The notes under the pieces: model-generated
The model's input: the letters and a program-made list of their open reading frames with translations, nothing else
Databases searched by the model: none
Told to the model about the DNA's origin: nothing
Made by a program: the position numbers and the translations under genes
DNA from: Halictus rubicundus
Lineage: Eukaryota > Arthropoda > Insecta > Hymenoptera > Halictidae
DNA: 64,000 nt
Direction of reading: 5' to 3'
Assembly: GCF_050948215.1 (NCBI RefSeq)
Contig: NC_135151.1
Coordinates: 23,000,720 to 23,064,719 of the forward strand
Shown: positions 25,700 to 37,908 of the stretch, piece after piece
Layout: every line of letters starts with the position of its first letter
How positions within the stretch are numbered: the first letter of the stretch is position 1

Positions 25700-27898
25700 C
25701 ATATTTTCGCAGGTTATTAATTTTATCGGCTAGGCATTTGGGACATAATAAAAACTGTATTTCGGAATCTACTTTGAATTTTCTGTCTTTATTTCGCGGA
25801 GGAATTTGATGGAGGTTGTTCGAAGCAGTAAACAAATTTTCGAAAGGCCGTAAATATTTATTTAGCAGCACGTCAGCGCGGTTTCTTAATGCTTTTCCCC
25901 CCGGTGTTGTAAAGTTAGATCGCGGTTGTTATTCTCCTTGTCCTCTTCTTTTCTACCCTCGACGTCGTCGTCTTTTTTCCAATTGTCTCCGCACATTTCG
26001 CTTAGCCGGGAGGGCCTGACTTATTCGCGAACTCGGGAAGCCTGACAAATTTCTAGGGGAGCAAGAAAAATACGCATCGGTTCCGATGTCTGAACAAGGA
26101 ACGGGCGGCGTTCACGAAAACAGGAGTGTAATCTTCTCCGGGGGGAGAGAATCCCAGCGGCGAGGAAAAAAACTTTTGTACTTATGGAATCCCGGGGAAC
26201 GCCGGAATACCGTATTTTCCGTTGATCGCCCGGCGGTTCTCTCTCTCTCCCGCAATACATTTCTCCGTGACGCGAAGGTAATTCTCAACATCAAGAACAA
26301 AAACGATGGCATTTTATCGCGATCTAATCTGACAATGCTCGTATAAATTGATTTGTATCGGCATCTTGAGGAACGTGATCCTCTTGAGATCAACTCAAGT
26401 AGGATAAAGTGGACCATTATTGTGTTTTATACAGCTTCGTTTAACGAAGAAAAATATGCTTCATTTGTTTTATACTTTCATTCGACAATTTTATATCAGT
26501 CATGCCTAGACAGCGAATTTTATACACTTATTGACAAAATTGAGTAGCTGCAAGTTAAAACAGTTCAAATATTAGAAGAATCTAAAAATACTCTTGTGTT
26601 ATTTTCAACCTATTAAACGTATTAAGAATGAAAATCAAATTCTATTTCACTCTGGTTTGTTGGAGTTCGTATAGACAGTTTTTATTTTGCCTAAAGGTCC
26701 GCTGTCTAGTCATAGCATTATATTTTAAATAAGTATATCAAACCGCAGTTCATTCAGACAATAATACAAAATTCTGAAGTATTTATAGAAGAAGAACTTC
26801 TCTCCTGAAGAACGTGCGAGGATTAATTAATTCTTGCCGTTTGAAATTGTTCGAGCACATGTTCAAAAATTCTGACACGAAGTTGTTTACGCTACGAGCA
26901 GTCAAAAGAATAATCTAAAAGACACCAACATCCTGCACATTAATTTCCAAACATTGTCGATAAATTTCGTCTAAAAATACTAAATTAAATCACGTACAGA
27001 TAAACCAAATAACAGAAGCTGAGAGAACGGTTAGAATCACAGTACGGAAAACCTTTTTCCTCGGAAAATCTTGACACCGTCGTTTAATTGCATGTGTCAC
27101 ACAGCGTCGTCGTCGAGAATAGACGGACGGCAGGATCGACTATCCAATGACGGCTACCGGAGACGAGGTCCTAAAATAAAGCTGTAAATCAGCTTACAGG
27201 ACAGATGTAAGAGCATTCGGTGGCAGCTCGAGTTCCCTCAGCTTAGCGGCCGCCGACAGGATGGACTGGTTTCCAGGTCAGCCGGCGGAGGAGTTCATTT
27301 TCCGCGGATCCGTGTGCACGGATCGTGATCGACACGGACAGCGTCGCGGATCCGTCGAAATAAATGAGTTTCGAGATCGAGCGCTAATCGACGTGTCCGA
27401 GGCGTGGAAGAAGATCGGGTATGGTGGACAAACATAGAGACGACCCGGAAGACGAATGAAGTTTCAATAAACCCCCAAGAGGAGGGACGTCGGAGTCAAT
27501 TTCAAGGGAGCAATCGTGGGGTCACGGGGGCGGTGGGAAACGCGGATGGCAACGAGGCAATGACTTTCGATGTAAAGATTGCCAGGCCACGGTAAAAACC
27601 GGCGAAATAGGGCGAACCGAGGCGATCGAGGACGCTGGAAATAAATAAAAAACCCGTCGTCTAGCCGTGTCGCGTTGGTAATGGACCGAGTCAATCTCTT
27701 CCTCCGGAGCAAGAGGAACAGGGTTGAGTGGAGGCAATCAGAAGAAAACCGGGTTTAGATAGACACCCGGGTAAAAGCCATCGCGACGTTATGAAGTACA
27801 GAGAGTCGACCGTTTCGAGGGCGGCCCATAAAAGGTCGTGAAATCGAACGATCTCGGTCACCTGAAACTCGAAAACGCCACGTACCCGCCCCGATGTA
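25700..27898. other. Unique non-coding DNA
   Basis: AT-rich 26.3-27.1 kb, GC-rich after. No gene, structured RNA or repeat recognised. Confidence 0.5.
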
Positions 27899-28184
27899 TT
27901 AGGGGGACCCATAAGAGTAAACAGTTACTTTGAAATCTAAACTTTGTAGTAAACTCAGTTTGCCATCTTTCCTGCAAATTTTCAATCCCCCTCTTATAGA
28001 AATCCAGGGTTCGTCCAGCAAAATATGACTCAAGGTGCCTCCTAACATCTCCTACAGAATGTTTTATTTCTTAAATAATGGTAATTGCAGTATAGGTAAT
28101 AATGCAGTGGAGGTAATAATCGGTACAGAACCAAAGGCAAAACAAATTCTTTGCAAACAATTGATTACTTATGGGTACCCCTAA
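27899..28184 (-). mobile_element. Short mariner-derived element, TTAGGGG family
   Basis: The left end reads TTAGGGGGACCCATAAG after TA. The right end, read inward, is TTAGGGGTACCCATAAG, and similarity extends further along both ends. The body matches the C-terminal coding part of the relic near 55.5 kb (TTTGCCATCTTTCCTGC) and is then joined to the opposite terminus. It is therefore a 286-bp internal-deletion derivative with both ends. It has no coding capacity. Confidence 0.85.
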
Positions 28185-29183
28185 TCGTCGGCGTCCTCCT
28201 CTCACTAGAAGACAGCAGGAACTGTGAAATCTCCGAAAGAATTTTGTTCGAAAATTTGATAATATTTATTCCATATCGAAGGACCTAAATCCTTTTCGAG
28301 CCGTTTTACCATGAACCCGAAGCGTCGAACGCATGCGCAGCCGACTCACACGAGTCCAGCTCTGGCCGAAAATTCGCGAAAGTAAAAGTGCCCGAGGAAT
28401 TTCTCTGTATAAAGGGTTACGATTCTGTTTGTTTGGACTCAACTTCCGCTTAAGTTTCCGACTAAGTGTTCGCCTCTCTGCGGAGACCAAGCCAAGCAAC
28501 GGAGTTAGGATAACGGACTGGTAGTTGCGGGCTTGAAGAGACTAAAAGGGCTCTGGTTCGGTCGGGAATGGGGGTGTTCGAAACTTGTCTCTCCTGGATG
28601 CGGTTTTCTGTAAGTACACCGAAAGCCGAGCCACGGGAGCAGGCTACTGTTCGAGCGGAGAGGGGAGAGGAAGAGGGCCGAGGCGCAGTGCGCGGTGCGC
28701 GGTGCGCGATCAGGAAACGTGAGCCAACTGCACGGAAAAGTGTCGCACCGATTTATTTCGAAGTTAACGTTAGGCACCGGCCGACCCGTCGCACTCTTCC
28801 GTTTGATTTTTATTAAATAAAAGTGCCGACCAATCGGTCGATTTACTTCGAACTTCCTCCGGGGTCCAATGCACCTGGGACAATATTTGAACTCTATGAT
28901 TTGAAAAGATTACTTCTTCAAAGTTTACTTCCACTTCGAACTTGCCGAATAACTTCGGTAGACGTTCTATTCTGGTCGGAAGTGAAATTAAGTGGGGAAA
29001 ATCGATATTGTTTTTCGGACTTCACGGTTCTTCCGATTTTTCACTTAGTCCGGTCCGGATGATGGCCACTCTTACGCAGATTAAAAATCTTTTCGTTCCT
29101 TTCATCCTGGAGGAAGTTGATTTCATTGCCGCCATGTATGTGTCTTTTGTACCATAATTTTGGATACGTTCACTACTCTCAAA

Positions 29184-29455
29184 TATAAAAAATTGTTTTA
29201 TGTTCTCTAAATATTGACAAATATATCCACAAAGTTTAAAGTAAATGTTTTTTACTACTCCTGTTTTGAAAAATTTTTATATTCCATTAGTCGTGGATCG
29301 TTTTTCATAAAGTCTAGTCGAAGTAGCATAATGCAAAGACCATTGCGTAGTACAAAAAATTCGTTGGTATTCTCCAAAGATTGGTCAACATATCGACAAA
29401 GTATAAAATTCATGCGACGGCCAGCTGAGTTTGAAAAAATTACCAAAGAACATTA
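29184..29455. repeat. Old two-unit tandem duplication, period about 167 bp
   Basis: TATAAAAAATTGTTTTATGT and TACAAAAAATTCGTTGGTAT start the two units. Both continue with an ATTGRYMAACATATCSACAAAG-like block and a GTTTTGAAAAAATT-like block in the same order. Identity is low (about two thirds by eye). Confidence 0.5.
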
Positions 29456-30686
29456 CCGCCCACGCATTACCCAGGGAACGCAGTAAATTATTCTTTCAGG
29501 AAATCCTCGAACAATAGCGTACCTGGGCAGCCTAGAAAATCATTACAGCGTCCCGGCACAACGCGCGATCGTTAAGACGCATAGCTGCACGGTTGCAACG
29601 CTAATTATCGTAGCTCGATCATTTTAATAGTTCGCCGAGCTCTTGATAAAGATAACGGGTATTTATCATTGGTCGAGGAGTCGAACGGCGGTCGAACAGC
29701 CGCGATTACCATTCAAATAGCCGCCATTTTTCCTGTCAGGCTTAAAACACGGACGGGCAGATTGTAGTCCCGTGGCTGGGCGAGTTTTTCAGCTGCTCCC
29801 GGTAATCGGCGTAATCGTTTATCCTTGCCGGTTTATCGCGGGCGCAAAACATCTCTGTCCTCGCTCGCGAAAACTCCTCGCCGATTGTCACGGGAACGTG
29901 AATGTCCCCCCCGACGATTTACTATGCGTCTAGTGTCGAATCCCGGAATCTCGATGCGTTCCCGTCAACGACGGAAGAAGAAGGAAACGTTTACGAGCGT
30001 GGCGGGCTTTAGCGATCGGACGCGTTAAATTTCGTTCGAGTTACGGCGCCTGCGCTGCGCTGCCCGGCGGCGAACGTTATAAAATATTTCCTCGAGATAA
30101 GCCGAGTGATTTATCGCCTCGCGGTCAACCTCGACGCCGTCCGCCGGGACGAGAAGTTCCTTCACCCGTTGTCCGGAAAAATTGAAAGATGAAAAATAAG
30201 AAAGACCGTCGAAATGATTTCGGCGGTGCGCCGGTTTTACAGCACGCGAACAACCCCAGCAGACGCTCGACTCGAGGACATTATCGGTTTTTTGGTAGTC
30301 GGGGATTTTAGCTTTACCGCTCGTAAACAGTGCCACGGAAAAAAGTTATCGTCCGGTGGCGACTTTCCATTTTCCACCCTTTTTCCCACTGCGATCTTGC
30401 CGGTGCCGGTTGCACCCATAAATCGGTGCTCCGTACCCCCCTCCCTCCCCCCGAAACTGCAGAAAAACGCGGACAATTCGGCCCACCTGCGAGATGTTTC
30501 GCTAAAGTCATAACGGGTTTAATGACGTATCGAGCATCGAAATGTTTTGTGTGCCAAGCAGAAATCTATATCGACTTTATAAATATCTTACTATTTCTGT
30601 CTCGCTTTACGATATTTTCCACGTGTTTGTTGGGAAAATATTTCCACTAAGGCACAAGAATTCTCAGGGGTGAGAATTCGTAATTA

Positions 30687-30884
30687 CACTGACTTCTCTA
30701 TATATGTCGCCAAGGCCTGGGTGATAAATGTCCCGGAATTATCCCCACTACCGTGGGATATATTCCGTGAGGGGCCACGAAGCTCGAGAGGCCTCGGAAT
30801 ACATAACACGTCTCGGGTATGTCTCCTGCACGATACATGACGCTGCCGAGACCCGTGTTGTTGACATATATCGAGAATTTACTG
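30687..30884 (-). mobile_element. Pogo-like MITE, copy 2
   Basis: The left end CACTGACTTCTCTATATATG and the right end, inverted, CAGTAAATTCTCGATATATG are flanked by TA on both sides (30685-30686 and 30885-30886). The sequence is the reverse complement of the 25.5 kb copy over its length, including the GCCAAGGCCTGG and CCCCACTACCG blocks. It is 198 bp and non-coding. Confidence 0.87.
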
Positions 30885-32110
30885 TATCAGTCGCAGCGAC
30901 CCGGTAATAAGATGAATTGGAAAATGGAAAATAATTCGGGGAAATGAAAAGATTGAATCGCCTCGATCGGCCGCTAACGAACTGTCGCAACGAATCTCGG
31001 GAGTTATAGCACGGTGGCGCGGGCGGATTGCGTAATTAAGCCGGACCTGGTAATGACGTTTAGTCGAGTAAATGTGTAGTGTCGATCCGAGGCCACCCCC
31101 ACCGTACTTTTCGCTCCCGCTCAAACAGCTTTTCCAAACGGTTTTTACCCCTTTTGTTTGCGCACGCGAGGCACCGCTGCGTTTGAAGTTTTCGCGTTAC
31201 GAAGCTAGATTAACGCTGCATTATTTTATAACGTTCCGTACGCGTTCCCCGGAGCCGCGCGGAACAGTCGCATTTGTCGCGTTAGTATTTTGCGCCTCGC
31301 CGGCCGGGTACGTTTTTCGATTAATCGAATGTCCGTCAAAGCTCACTAATTACCATCTGCTACGGACGGACGATGGATTTCGCCCGCGTTTTTGGTCTTT
31401 ACAGGCGCGCCTAATTTTTGGAACGAGCGAGCACGCTCGCCCCGCTCCCGAGCCTTCATTCTCTTTGTGCAGGGGCACGACACTCTCGTCCCGTTACGTA
31501 AAGCGATTTCAAGCGTTGTTTCCGCGCTTTTCGCGCGCGTTCGATTATTCGGCGATTCGTACTACGCGAAAATGCAGTGTTCCTTTTCGTTTCCGACCCC
31601 CGGGGGCAAAGTGTAACTCCGAAATTCGTAGGAGTACAGAGCGTCAGTTGATAATAATGCAGCGATGTCTTGACACTTTCGTCGCGCGAGCAACATTCTT
31701 CTCGCACACAGGCTCCCTCGAATCTACGTAACACTGGCTCCACTATTCTCGCGAGCCGAGGCTCGTGAAACTATTCATCTCACCCGCACCGGGGAAACGC
31801 GCACGTACGCTCACTTTCGCCATTCAACTCCTCCGAGGCGTGCATTCATTCCTGAAAACCTTATTTTTAAACATCGCAGTTGCGCTCCGCTCTTCAGAAA
31901 CATTCGCTTTTACGAGCCCGTTTCGTATGGAGCACGTTACTCGTTCGTCGTAACGCGCACTTTCATGTTGATCTAGATGTGTCCAATAATATTCCCCCGA
32001 TTTTTCAATGGTCACGCACACACGGTCCTTCGCCGGCGCGCGCGATTATGCGCCCGACTAAAACGCGAAATTACGGACTATTTTACGTACAGTCGGAGTC
32101 CGTACATTAA

Positions 32111-32386
32111 CACGTTGAATGCCACGTCACCCATACGTGGGTGACGGAATTATTTGTGCAGGTTTTAAAATGAATTTTTACGTTGATATATTCATTCTAC
32201 TAAACCTGATTAGGATCTGTAACATGGAAGAAAGTTGGAGGATTACTCGGTATCATACATTTAATTTTTTTAATATTTATTTAATTAAATAACTGTCTGT
32301 TATTTACCAAATAACAATTTTTATTTCATTAAATAACACTTTGATTTTATGGAAGTTTTGGGCTTTCTAGTTTGGCGTTCAAAGTG
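32111..32386. mobile_element. TTAA MITE with CACGTTGAATGCCA ends
   Basis: The left end is CACGTTGAATGCCA and the right end, inverted, is CACTTTGAACGCCA. TTAA flanks both sides (32107-32110 and 32387-32390). Just inside the left end is a hairpin with 8-bp arms, GTCACCCA and TGGGTGAC, around four bases. The AT-rich body of 276 bp has no frame. A second copy in inverse orientation lies at 60558-60792. Confidence 0.9.
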
Positions 32387-33276
32387 TTAACGTTGTTTTA
32401 TCTATTCGACTGAATAATGAAAAATATTACTGAACGGGCAGATCTTCCTGCTTGTTTACCAAAAAATAAAAAATTATACTGCTTGGTAATTTGCCGTTGG
32501 AGGTGGGGAAGCGGACCTAGTCAAAACGATTAATGAGAAAAATCTTTTCATGGATGAAATAGGTTTTTTTATTTCACACAATCGAGATGTTTAGTGTCGG
32601 AAGAAGACTTATTACTAGATTGCGAGTTTTACGCATTTATGACAAAAATGAAAAGACGTATTTAAGAAAATTCTTATACTATTAAAATACATTTTTACTT
32701 AATCTTGGTTTCTGACAGTCGACTTGGAGAATTTTTGATTCGCACGGAGATCGGCAGTCTACTTATTACAGTATGACAGTTATGCGACGTCGTTGGTGAA
32801 ACAGCATAAATTCTATTTGTCGGGCTCGCTATTGATACAGGGCAAACAGACGCAGCGTCAGCAACGTCAACAATTTTTACTTTCCGGCAACGGTATCTTG
32901 AGAATCCAAACAGACTTGTATCGCCGTGAATCGCGTAACCTTACGGGCACGAGCATGCACCGGGCCGTATCGAGATGCAAGGGAGGATGCAACTCGTGAA
33001 TGCAGCTCGATGATCGATTCGGCGGCGGATCCCGAGCGTCGCCGCTTTCACGCGGCAGATACGTCGAACGATATTTCGATCGGTCGGTCCTAGCGAGATG
33101 CAGTTCCGGATTCGTCGATCGTCGTAAAAGCCGGACTGCATCGTGAAAGGGTTATGTATCGCGGCTGGACATTGTTCGAGATGCAGGCCACGACGCGGCG
33201 CGTCGTAAATCCGTGCTATTACGGAACTGGGCTAGGGTGACGCTGGGGCGCTGTTCACCTGTGTGCAAAGCAGACG

Positions 33277-33307
33277 TCCTCGCCCTCGTCCTCGTCCTCG
33301 TCCTCGT
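33277..33307. repeat. CTCGTC hexanucleotide repeat
   Basis: About five copies of CTCGTC with one variant CGCCCT unit. It makes an LVLVLV stretch in one open frame, which could be mistaken for a signal peptide. Confidence 0.9.
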
Positions 33308-33669
33308 ATTCGCCGTCGAACCGGCGCTGTTTGTGTTCGTCCGTGCCGGACTAGATTTTACATTCGGCTCCGAAGTTCCGAGTCGAGTTTCGCGGAAATG
33401 CCGCATATTCCCGCTGCTGGATATCCGAGTCGACATCGAGTAATACCTATCGAGCAATCTCCGTATTGTTATTAGCTCTTGGAATATCGGGGATGAGTTT
33501 GGCAGTTTTCAGTTTAAACAGGGAAGCTTAGACCGCGGGCCCAGACATCTGTTCCGTTCGCAACTGCTACGGAAAACCGGCCGCAGTTTGTTCTCTCTCT
33601 CTCTCTCTTAGGCTAGTCGTGGAAACGTGCTGCAATTTTAGTCAAGTGTGCTGCTCCGTTAGAGAAATA

Positions 33670-34203
33670 TTGGGTTGTCCGGAAAGTTCGTGCCGTTTTT
33701 CTGTAGGTGGCATTAGGACGGGTCTGAATATGTCGGAATGATTGAAATCAAATGGTATGTGGACGTAGTTTGAAAAGCTGATCTTTCAAGCATTTTTAGA
33801 AAAAGGTTCGATTAGGATACATTAATTTTTGTTAGTTTTGTACGCTCTTAAATATGGAAGGAAACAGAGTGAATTATAGGAAGTTCTTTTCTTCCAAAAG
33901 CTGTTGGAGCTTCGTTGGGATGTGCTACCCCGTTCACCCTATTAACCAGTCATTACACCCCCAGATTTTCATCTCTTTAGGTCAATACGAAATTCCCATA
34001 AGGACAAAAACTTTAACTGTTTGGTCGACACGGAAAATCATATTTAAAAGTTTTTCGCCGAGAAACGCAAGTTGTGTGAAAGATGGAGAAAGATTATGGA
34101 GCGAAATGGCACCCATAATAATTAAATAAATGTATATCGAAATTTGAATGTACTGCGTTTGAGTTTCCCTTAAAAATCGGCACGAAGTTTCCGGACAACC
34201 GAA
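33670..34203 (+). mobile_element. Internally deleted mariner element with both terminal inverted repeats
   Basis: The left end begins TTGGGTTGTCCGGAAAGTTC and the right end, read inward, begins TTCGGTTGTCCGGAAACTTC. About 24 of 26 terminal bases match. The element is flanked on both sides by TA (33668-33669 and 34204-34205), the target duplication of Tc1/mariner transposons. Its length of 534 bp is well under half of the roughly 1.3 kb of a complete mariner. The missing part is the N-terminal and central transposase, while the C-terminal coding remnant survives at 33898-34125. The plus strand is the coding direction. Well-preserved ends suggest it could have been moved in trans by a complete copy elsewhere. 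Confidence 0.92.
33898..34125 (+). pseudogene. Mariner transposase C-terminal remnant
   Basis: A 75-codon frame reads KLLELRWDVLPRSPY, then a stop, then PVITPPDFHLFRSIRN, and continues to a second stop at 34045-34047 and RWRKIMERNG near the end. This matches the mariner transposase region around the third catalytic aspartate (the SPDLAPSDYHLFRSL block) and the C-terminal FFAEK and RWQKV segment. The third Asp of the DD34D triad is present in PPDFHLF; the first two Asp positions are lost in the internal deletion. The in-frame stops at 33943-33945 and 34045-34047 make it non-functional. No frameshift is seen in the retained part. Confidence 0.88.
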
Positions 34204-34764
34204 TAATTGATTAGTTGCAGGTGGTTGAGTGGTATTTCTTCACGATTTTTGAAATGTTTGAGCTTTAATGAGCTCGAGGAAATGGGATCATTAAAAGCAT
34301 TCGGGATGTTTGAAAATAGGTAGCTCCTATGAGGAGACTTTTACGAAAATTGATCTGCAGATAAATATTTGATGTACACTTTTATGTCAGTCGTCGTTCA
34401 CATCCTAGGAGCAAGAACATCCTCCAAACTTGTAAACGGGAGACATATTCGATCGGTGCTGTTGGAGCTAGAGAAATGTTGTAGGTACTAAAATCGTGTA
34501 TCTTTAAATAATAAATTCTTAATACTGCTGAACTATGTAGTTTTTAATATAAAAGATCGTAGCCCTTGTGATGGTCATTCAAGGTTACCGAAGCTCATTT
34601 TCTGTACAAAACTAAAAGGAGAAAATTTATTACGAATATACAAATTACTTCTGCAATAATAGTACATTTAGAAAGAGAGCACGTTTGGAATGGAATTCAC
34701 ATGAAAGAATAAATCATAGATGAACACTTGTTTAAAACACTTAAACAATATTATGTATGCATAA

Positions 34765-34948
34765 CACTATGTACACTTATTTTAAAGCATAATGAATATT
34801 AAAACAAAGATATATAACATATAGATTAACTGATTTCAATGAAAAAATTTAATGTCTCTATTTTGAGATCCATTGTGCCTTAAAAATAAGAATAATTAAT
34901 ACAGGTACAGTAATTGGTACCCCCACAGTAATCGGGTCCTTTACCCTA
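34765..34948. mobile_element. Fold-back MITE copy 1, left arm incomplete
   Basis: The right arm CACAGTAATCGGGTCCTTTA, ending CCCTA, and the inner TTTAAAGCATAATGAATATT match the complete copy at 39106-39317. The outer part of the left arm is missing: similarity starts near 34765. AT-rich, non-coding. Confidence 0.75.
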
Positions 34949-36098
34949 ATTGTATCGCGGGGTAATAGAACCGTTGTGAGTGACATATAACAACAGTGAT
35001 AATAATAATGACAAATGTTTCGAGGACACCTACTATTTTCCGAAATTCGTGAGATTCCTTCGCGTCAGGGGTAGAATGCTGTAACTTATTGAGGACATGC
35101 GTAGGGGTCCGAAGGTCGAATTCTATCCGCCACGGAAACCCGTAGTTTGTTTCCGGCTGTCAAGACAGAAGGCAGGAACGGAACACAGACGTTCCGGTCG
35201 AGTTGTGCGGCGAGGAGGCGCAGGAATTCAAATAACGAAGAAAAGTTCCGAAGAAAATAAAAGTGTTGGCCCCCGGGGGATTGATGCCGCGGGGGAAATT
35301 TTGATCGACACGGGTCCACGTTCCAGCAGGGCCCGCGTACGCGCCTTGTAATTTTAAGTATCGGCACGGTTGCTCGTGCCGCGCCGCGCCGCGCCGGTTT
35401 CTCTCTTTCTTTCTCGGTCCCTTTTGTCGCTGAGACATCGTCCCGACCCTGCGAAACCCCTTTGCGACTGGCTGACATCGGTCCACTGAGCTCCAGCTGT
35501 GACGTGAATTCGAAATCGCCGGTCCGGCGAAACGGCGCGGCGTTCCAACCCGAAATCGGCACATTAACGATTTATTTCGCGAGTCACGCCGAAGCGGACT
35601 GCGACCGTCCCAGCCCGCGCCACCGGCGCTGCATCGTAAATACTGTCACGCCTGGTCCGTTCTCTTCTTCTCCTCGTGAACTTCCACGCTATATAATGCT
35701 AACGATGCGGTCCGCTCGAATCGATTCTCGATTCTATAGGTGTCGATTTGTCCTACCTACCGAATAATCCCGGCCGGCTTCCAATGGGAACACCTTGTCC
35801 GACGATTCCGCCGATACCGATCAGAATTAGACAAATCTGCTGGCGATATCTTTCCGCTACACGCCTCCCGCCGAATTATCCATTGTAAAATACCGTTACA
35901 CGCGCGAAACTCTTATTTCTTCACGATTCATCCTTCGCCTTGGTATTTCTTTCACCGGAACTGCTGTAACAATTACTCCGGAGAGAAACAGTTCTATTTA
36001 GTGTGAAATTACGCGTGTTCTAAAGTGTAGCCTTACGTGAGAAACAAAAATCTGGAAATATGTCTAAAACTTTTAACTCTGTGCTAAAATTCTCTGGA

Positions 36099-36315
36099 TA
36101 CGGTAAGAGACCCAATTACTGCGGGGGTACCAATTACTGTGCGTATATTAATTATACTTCTTTTTAAAGCATAGTTAATTTTTTAAAAAGAGATATTAAA
36201 TTTTTTCATTAAAATTAGTTAATATAGATGTTATATATCTCACAGTAGGCAGTAGGCTGTTATATAGGCACAGTATAGTTGGTACCCCCCAGTAATGGGG
36301 TCCCCTAGTACCCTA
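36099..36315. mobile_element. Fold-back MITE copy 2
   Basis: The left arm has GAGACCCAATTACTGCGGGG and GTACCAATTACTGTG. The right arm has CACAGTATAGTTGGTACC and AGTAATGGGGTCCCCTAGTA, its inverse. The two arms are the same sequence as in the 39.1 kb copy. The right boundary contains CCTAGTACCCTAGTA, a small end duplication. About 217 bp. Confidence 0.82.
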
Positions 36316-37863
36316 GTAACATTTTTAGGGATATTTCGCAACAATACAAGTTTTAGCCGCTGCACTTTTTAAATTTCGTTGTCCACTTCAAGGTTAATGA
36401 CGATGGCCATCCAAAATGGAGATTGCAAAACAATGGAAATTAATTGTGAATGTCTCTGAACCTACTATGAATGGAGATAATTTACTTAGTTATGGATCTA
36501 ACGTACAATAAGTGGCAGCGATCGAACGATAAATGTTTCTGGAGTATTTTCTGGTTGAAGAAAGTGACAGTATTAGGTTCGGGAGATTACGGGGTGTTCG
36601 TTAGCATGCATTATCATTCTAGTTCGCCGGGCAATAAGTGTGAACGGTTTAACGGGACGGGACGATGTTTAGGGAAATTAAGGATTATTAATGCGAAAAG
36701 TTATTGGTCGATTTCCGGGGGTGTCGTTATCAACGCCCGGCGTTCCTATGCAGCTCGTTAAAATATATAGCTAATTTTGCCGAGGCGTTCACGAGACGGT
36801 ATCGCCACAAAATCACCGTGGCTCGCTGTTACCCGGTGTTCCGGAAACTTCGTAAATTTCATATTACCCGGCCTCTTTAAGGAAAGTTCGGGAATCACTT
36901 GAAAGACCTCTCCCCGTCGAAGTTTAAATTATTTGCCCCGGAACAATGTAGACACTTCGCGGGGCGATGAATTCATAAAAATTTCACCGCCGAAACGTTT
37001 TATCGATTCGACCGCGGAAATTTTCATGAACCCCCCTCTCTCGGCCCCGTTCTCCCGCTCAGCTAGGTTCCGTCGATCCACCGTGGATCGCCATGACATC
37101 TACTGCCTTCATCCCTCGACGCTTCCAACCCCTTGCTCGCTATACCTAACGAGCGAAATCGAGCCGCCTTTGCAACGACAAGTCGTCGCACCCCCGTTCT
37201 CGCTCGGATTTGCCGTCTACGCGACCGTCACGGGTTGCCACTTATGGCAACGACTCGACCCGAGTGCACGGTAGAACGTCATTGAACTTCTCCCCCTACG
37301 ACTGTCGAAAATCGGACGCGAGCTACTCCTTCCTGAAATTCTAAATCGTTTAACACGTCCAAAATTTCATTTCGTTTGCTGCAATCTCTTGTTTCCCTGG
37401 GCTTTCAAAGTAGGAAATTGCAAAATTAATTGCTTATCTACCTGCCGCATAGATCTCTTGCAGAATGGATTTCTGTGCTAGGAAAATTGTCTCAGAGGTT
37501 TAGGACATCGTCTTGCGATCTACATTGTTTCCTGTTGCGGCGTGGAAAGGGGTGAACAGGTGAATAAAAGCATTCGGACCGACAGAAATCGATTTGATCG
37601 GGACAATGTCTCTGCGAGCGGAGCGCATGCCATAAAAAGCAAGGCTTTTTTATGCGGTCGGATACGCGTGCCGAGTGTTTACCGGTATGAATTCATTGTT
37701 CGCGCGGTGTTCTATTATTCTTCGGGGGTTCGAAATTGAAGGTTTAATTTATAACCGGTCGAAGGGGGCGCGGGGTACGCGGCGAGGGTCGATGGAAATT
37801 GTTTAAAATTCTCGAGCGTGCTCGTTTAACGCCTGTCCCTTCGACGCCCTTCCCCTTCGGACC

Positions 37864-37908
<45 letters not shown>

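Larger units (their letters stand above)
28185..33669. other. Unique non-coding DNA between mobile elements
   Basis: Outside the entries listed separately (29.2, 30.7, 32.1 and 33.3 kb) I see nothing firm. A 219-codon frame at 31072-31731 lies in CpG-rich DNA, has an overlapping frame on the other strand and no domain. Confidence 0.5.

Noticed and set aside
31072..31731. 219-codon plus-strand frame
   Set aside because: No recognisable domain, competing frames on both strands, no flanking splice signals that I can identify.
33213..33443. Apparent hydrophobic leader (LVLVLVLV)
   Set aside because: The hydrophobic run is only the translation of the CTCGTC repeat.
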